Under the pieces are notes generated by a model. That model was not told the DNA's origin. It did not search any database and worked only from the letters and a program-made list of their open reading frames with translations. A stretch of DNA of 9,762 bases from the NCBI GenBank assembly GCA_039809405.1, contig JBDHUX010000033.1, positions 1 to 9,762 of the forward strand, written 5' to 3'. This DNA is from JBDHUX01 sp039809405. GTDB taxonomy: Bacteria > Patescibacteriota > Gracilibacteria > Absconditabacterales > Absconditicoccaceae. Positions 8,363 to 9,762 of this stretch are shown here, piece by piece; position 1 is the first letter of the stretch, and each line of letters opens with the position of its first letter. The translations under genes and the position numbers were made by a program.

Positions 8363-9762
8363 TTAATAAGCTCAAGTACGAGGAATTATCTTTATGATAT
8401 CAAATCCGCTACTCGTTTCTACTGGTGGTAGAATAGGAGGAGCACCATGTCAACAGTCATCTGTAATACTACAGTCATCATTTATGACACAGCTATTGGT
8501 ACAACTATCGTTATCATCACTATTACCATCATCGCATTGCTCAGAGTTGTTTACAATACCATCGCCACAATAATAAACGGGATCTGTTCATCCTCATCAT
8601 CAATAATTAGTAGTAGTCGATGATTGTACTGTCAGATTGCAAGTAGCAGATACTCATGTATTGATGGGATTGACAACAGTCGCACTTATCGTGTATGGTC
8701 ATATATTGGTATATTGATGTGTAAAGTATGTTCATGTTATATTTGTGTCAATCATGCTGTCTCAGTAATTTATAGAGTAAAGTATCTGGGCAGTACCAAA
8801 TCCAAAACCATTGATATTAAATCAAACTTCAAGAGGGTTATTTGAAATATATGAAGATAGCAAGACAGTACATGAAGGTATCTCAAGTTGACATATGGCA
8901 CTACATGCATCGCCGTTGTTGTTATTGCCATCATCACACTGTTCTCAAGTATCTATAACTCAGTTACCGCAAAGTGAAACAGCTATCATATCGGTGCAGG
9001 TCGTATTGCAATATCGTGCTAATCAATTATTGGATCAGTCATCGCAAACTTCTCAGGTTTCTATAATATTATTTCAGCACACAGGACCCACATATCTGTC
9101 CATCAGGGTTATATTATCTGTAGCTATACTAGAATAGAAAGGATAATCTGACAATATCGACACACCATTTAAACCAAGAGATCATGAATTATTTATAGTT
9201 CATGTAAATGAAACTATAGTAGTATATCAAGGCAATGGAGCGTAAGATACAACATAATCTCAAGGTAGTAATGAATCAAATATGTAATATCATGTAGATG
9301 ATGTAATGGTAGTTCATATTAATATACCAGACTGCGATATAGATACAGATACTCAGCTAAGTGGCATATCGGTTATATCGTACAAAGCATTATGATTTAT
9401 ATCCTCAAGTACAGTTCATTCAAATATATTGAGATAATAAGATCAATTTCGACTACTCTGATTGTTTGTGCGATCTATATCAGTGATATAATTTTCTGGT
9501 ACAAATAACATACTATAAGAAAAATCATTTTCTATGGTATCATAAACAGCTTTGCCTGTCGATATTATAAATGATAGGTATAAATCATAATTAGAGTATG
9601 GTGGTACTACTACATTGGACCGTGTAATGGTGCGATTTAATATGTCATGATTTTGTCCAGTCAATCACTGGGTACTAAGTATCACTCCAGAGAATAATAA
9701 TCAAGTTTCATATATATCATAAAGATTCATAATTCACGTCATATTACCCGGATTAGAATATG
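8363..9762 (-). CDS. Secreted Cys-rich adhesin-like protein with SdrD/Cna-B, DUF4215-type and PKD-like domains (N-terminus outside window)
   Basis: The last 465 residues of a longer protein, open to the window edge with UGA as Gly and ending at TAA 8363-8365. Reading N to C, a beta-rich stretch (to about 9446) is followed by an SdrD/Cna-B-like domain (about 9445-9242: EGTVLEDINHN, YDITDMPLSGVSVSI, GYYIFDSLLPGDYVV). Two Cys-rich repeats lie at 9079-8996 (CGNNIIETGEVCDDG) and 8971-8891 (CGNGVIDTGEQCDDGNNN). A PKD-like domain follows (about 8872-8627, ending HQYTNIGPYTISATV), then a five-Gly linker (8588-8602). The third repeat is at 8569-8489 (CGDGIVNNSEQCDDGN), and the tail is short. The repeats fit the DUF4215 family of secreted proteins. 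These domains imply an extracellular or surface location and possible adhesion. An IPRTG-like pentapeptide is two residues from the end, with no hydrophobic anchor after it. The signal peptide and true length cannot be seen. Confidence 0.85.
8489..9079 (-). repeat. Three dispersed Cys-rich DUF4215-type protein repeats
   Basis: The three copies share CG[ND][NG]-I/V-x(3-4)-E-x-CDDG, then two more cysteines. They occupy 9079-8996, 8971-8891 and 8569-8489, the last separated from the others by the PKD-like domain. Spacing between the last cysteines differs in the first copy (LARYCNTTC). They are repeats at protein level and not near-identical DNA copies. Confidence 0.85.

Noticed and set aside
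8624..9137. Two forward-strand reading frames of 70-80 residues
   Set aside because: They lie opposite the Cys-rich protein, whose reverse frame is open for the whole stretch and shows recognised domains.

Overview
This window is AT-rich bacterial DNA that only makes sense if UGA is read as glycine (translation table 25). Under the standard code the genes break into short pieces. With UGA as Gly they become long, family-consistent reading frames ending in TAA or TAG. UGA falls on invariant glycines, such as the Walker A loop of the large ATPase and the Gly after DPPR in the RNA methyltransferase. That code is known from the candidate phyla Absconditabacteria (SR1) and Gracilibacteria (BD1-5). 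The window does not decide between them. Shine-Dalgarno sites are not evident at the starts I examined.

Left part (1-4095, + strand). A possible C-terminal tail of an upstream gene (1-63) is followed by an unrecognised membrane protein (about 87-730). Its hydrophobic segment is encoded by 14 tandem hexanucleotides, and its N-terminus appears to sit in another frame. A strong intrinsic terminator (754-798) and a promoter (812-839) lead into a compact three-gene operon: a TRAM/Fe-S RlmD-type m5U RNA methyltransferase (878-2470), a small ASCH-domain protein three bases later (2474-2815), and a PD-(D/E)XK nuclease with an AddB/Cas4-like Fe-S cysteine set (2833-4095).

Middle (4096-7572). A consensus promoter (TTGACA, 17 bases, TATAAT) drives one very long gene (4184-7519). 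It encodes a membrane-anchored VirD4/TraG-like conjugative-transfer ATPase of the kind common in CPR genomes. A 10-bp hairpin (7548-7572) lies between it and the convergent genes on the other strand. Its U-tract is on the minus-strand side.

Right part (7604-9762, - strand). A small ribosomal operon reads rpmG (bL33) then rpsP (bS16). Upstream of it is the C-terminal 465 residues of a large secreted protein with an SdrD/Cna-B-like domain, three Cys-rich DUF4215-type repeats, a PKD-like domain and an IPRTG-like pentapeptide at its extreme C-terminus. Its N-terminus lies beyond the window.

Together the genes show housekeeping RNA modification and ribosome functions beside two envelope-facing systems: a DNA-translocase-like ATPase and a surface or secreted adhesin-like protein. 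These suit a small host-associated CPR bacterium. I see no tRNA, rRNA, CRISPR array, insertion sequence or phage gene.
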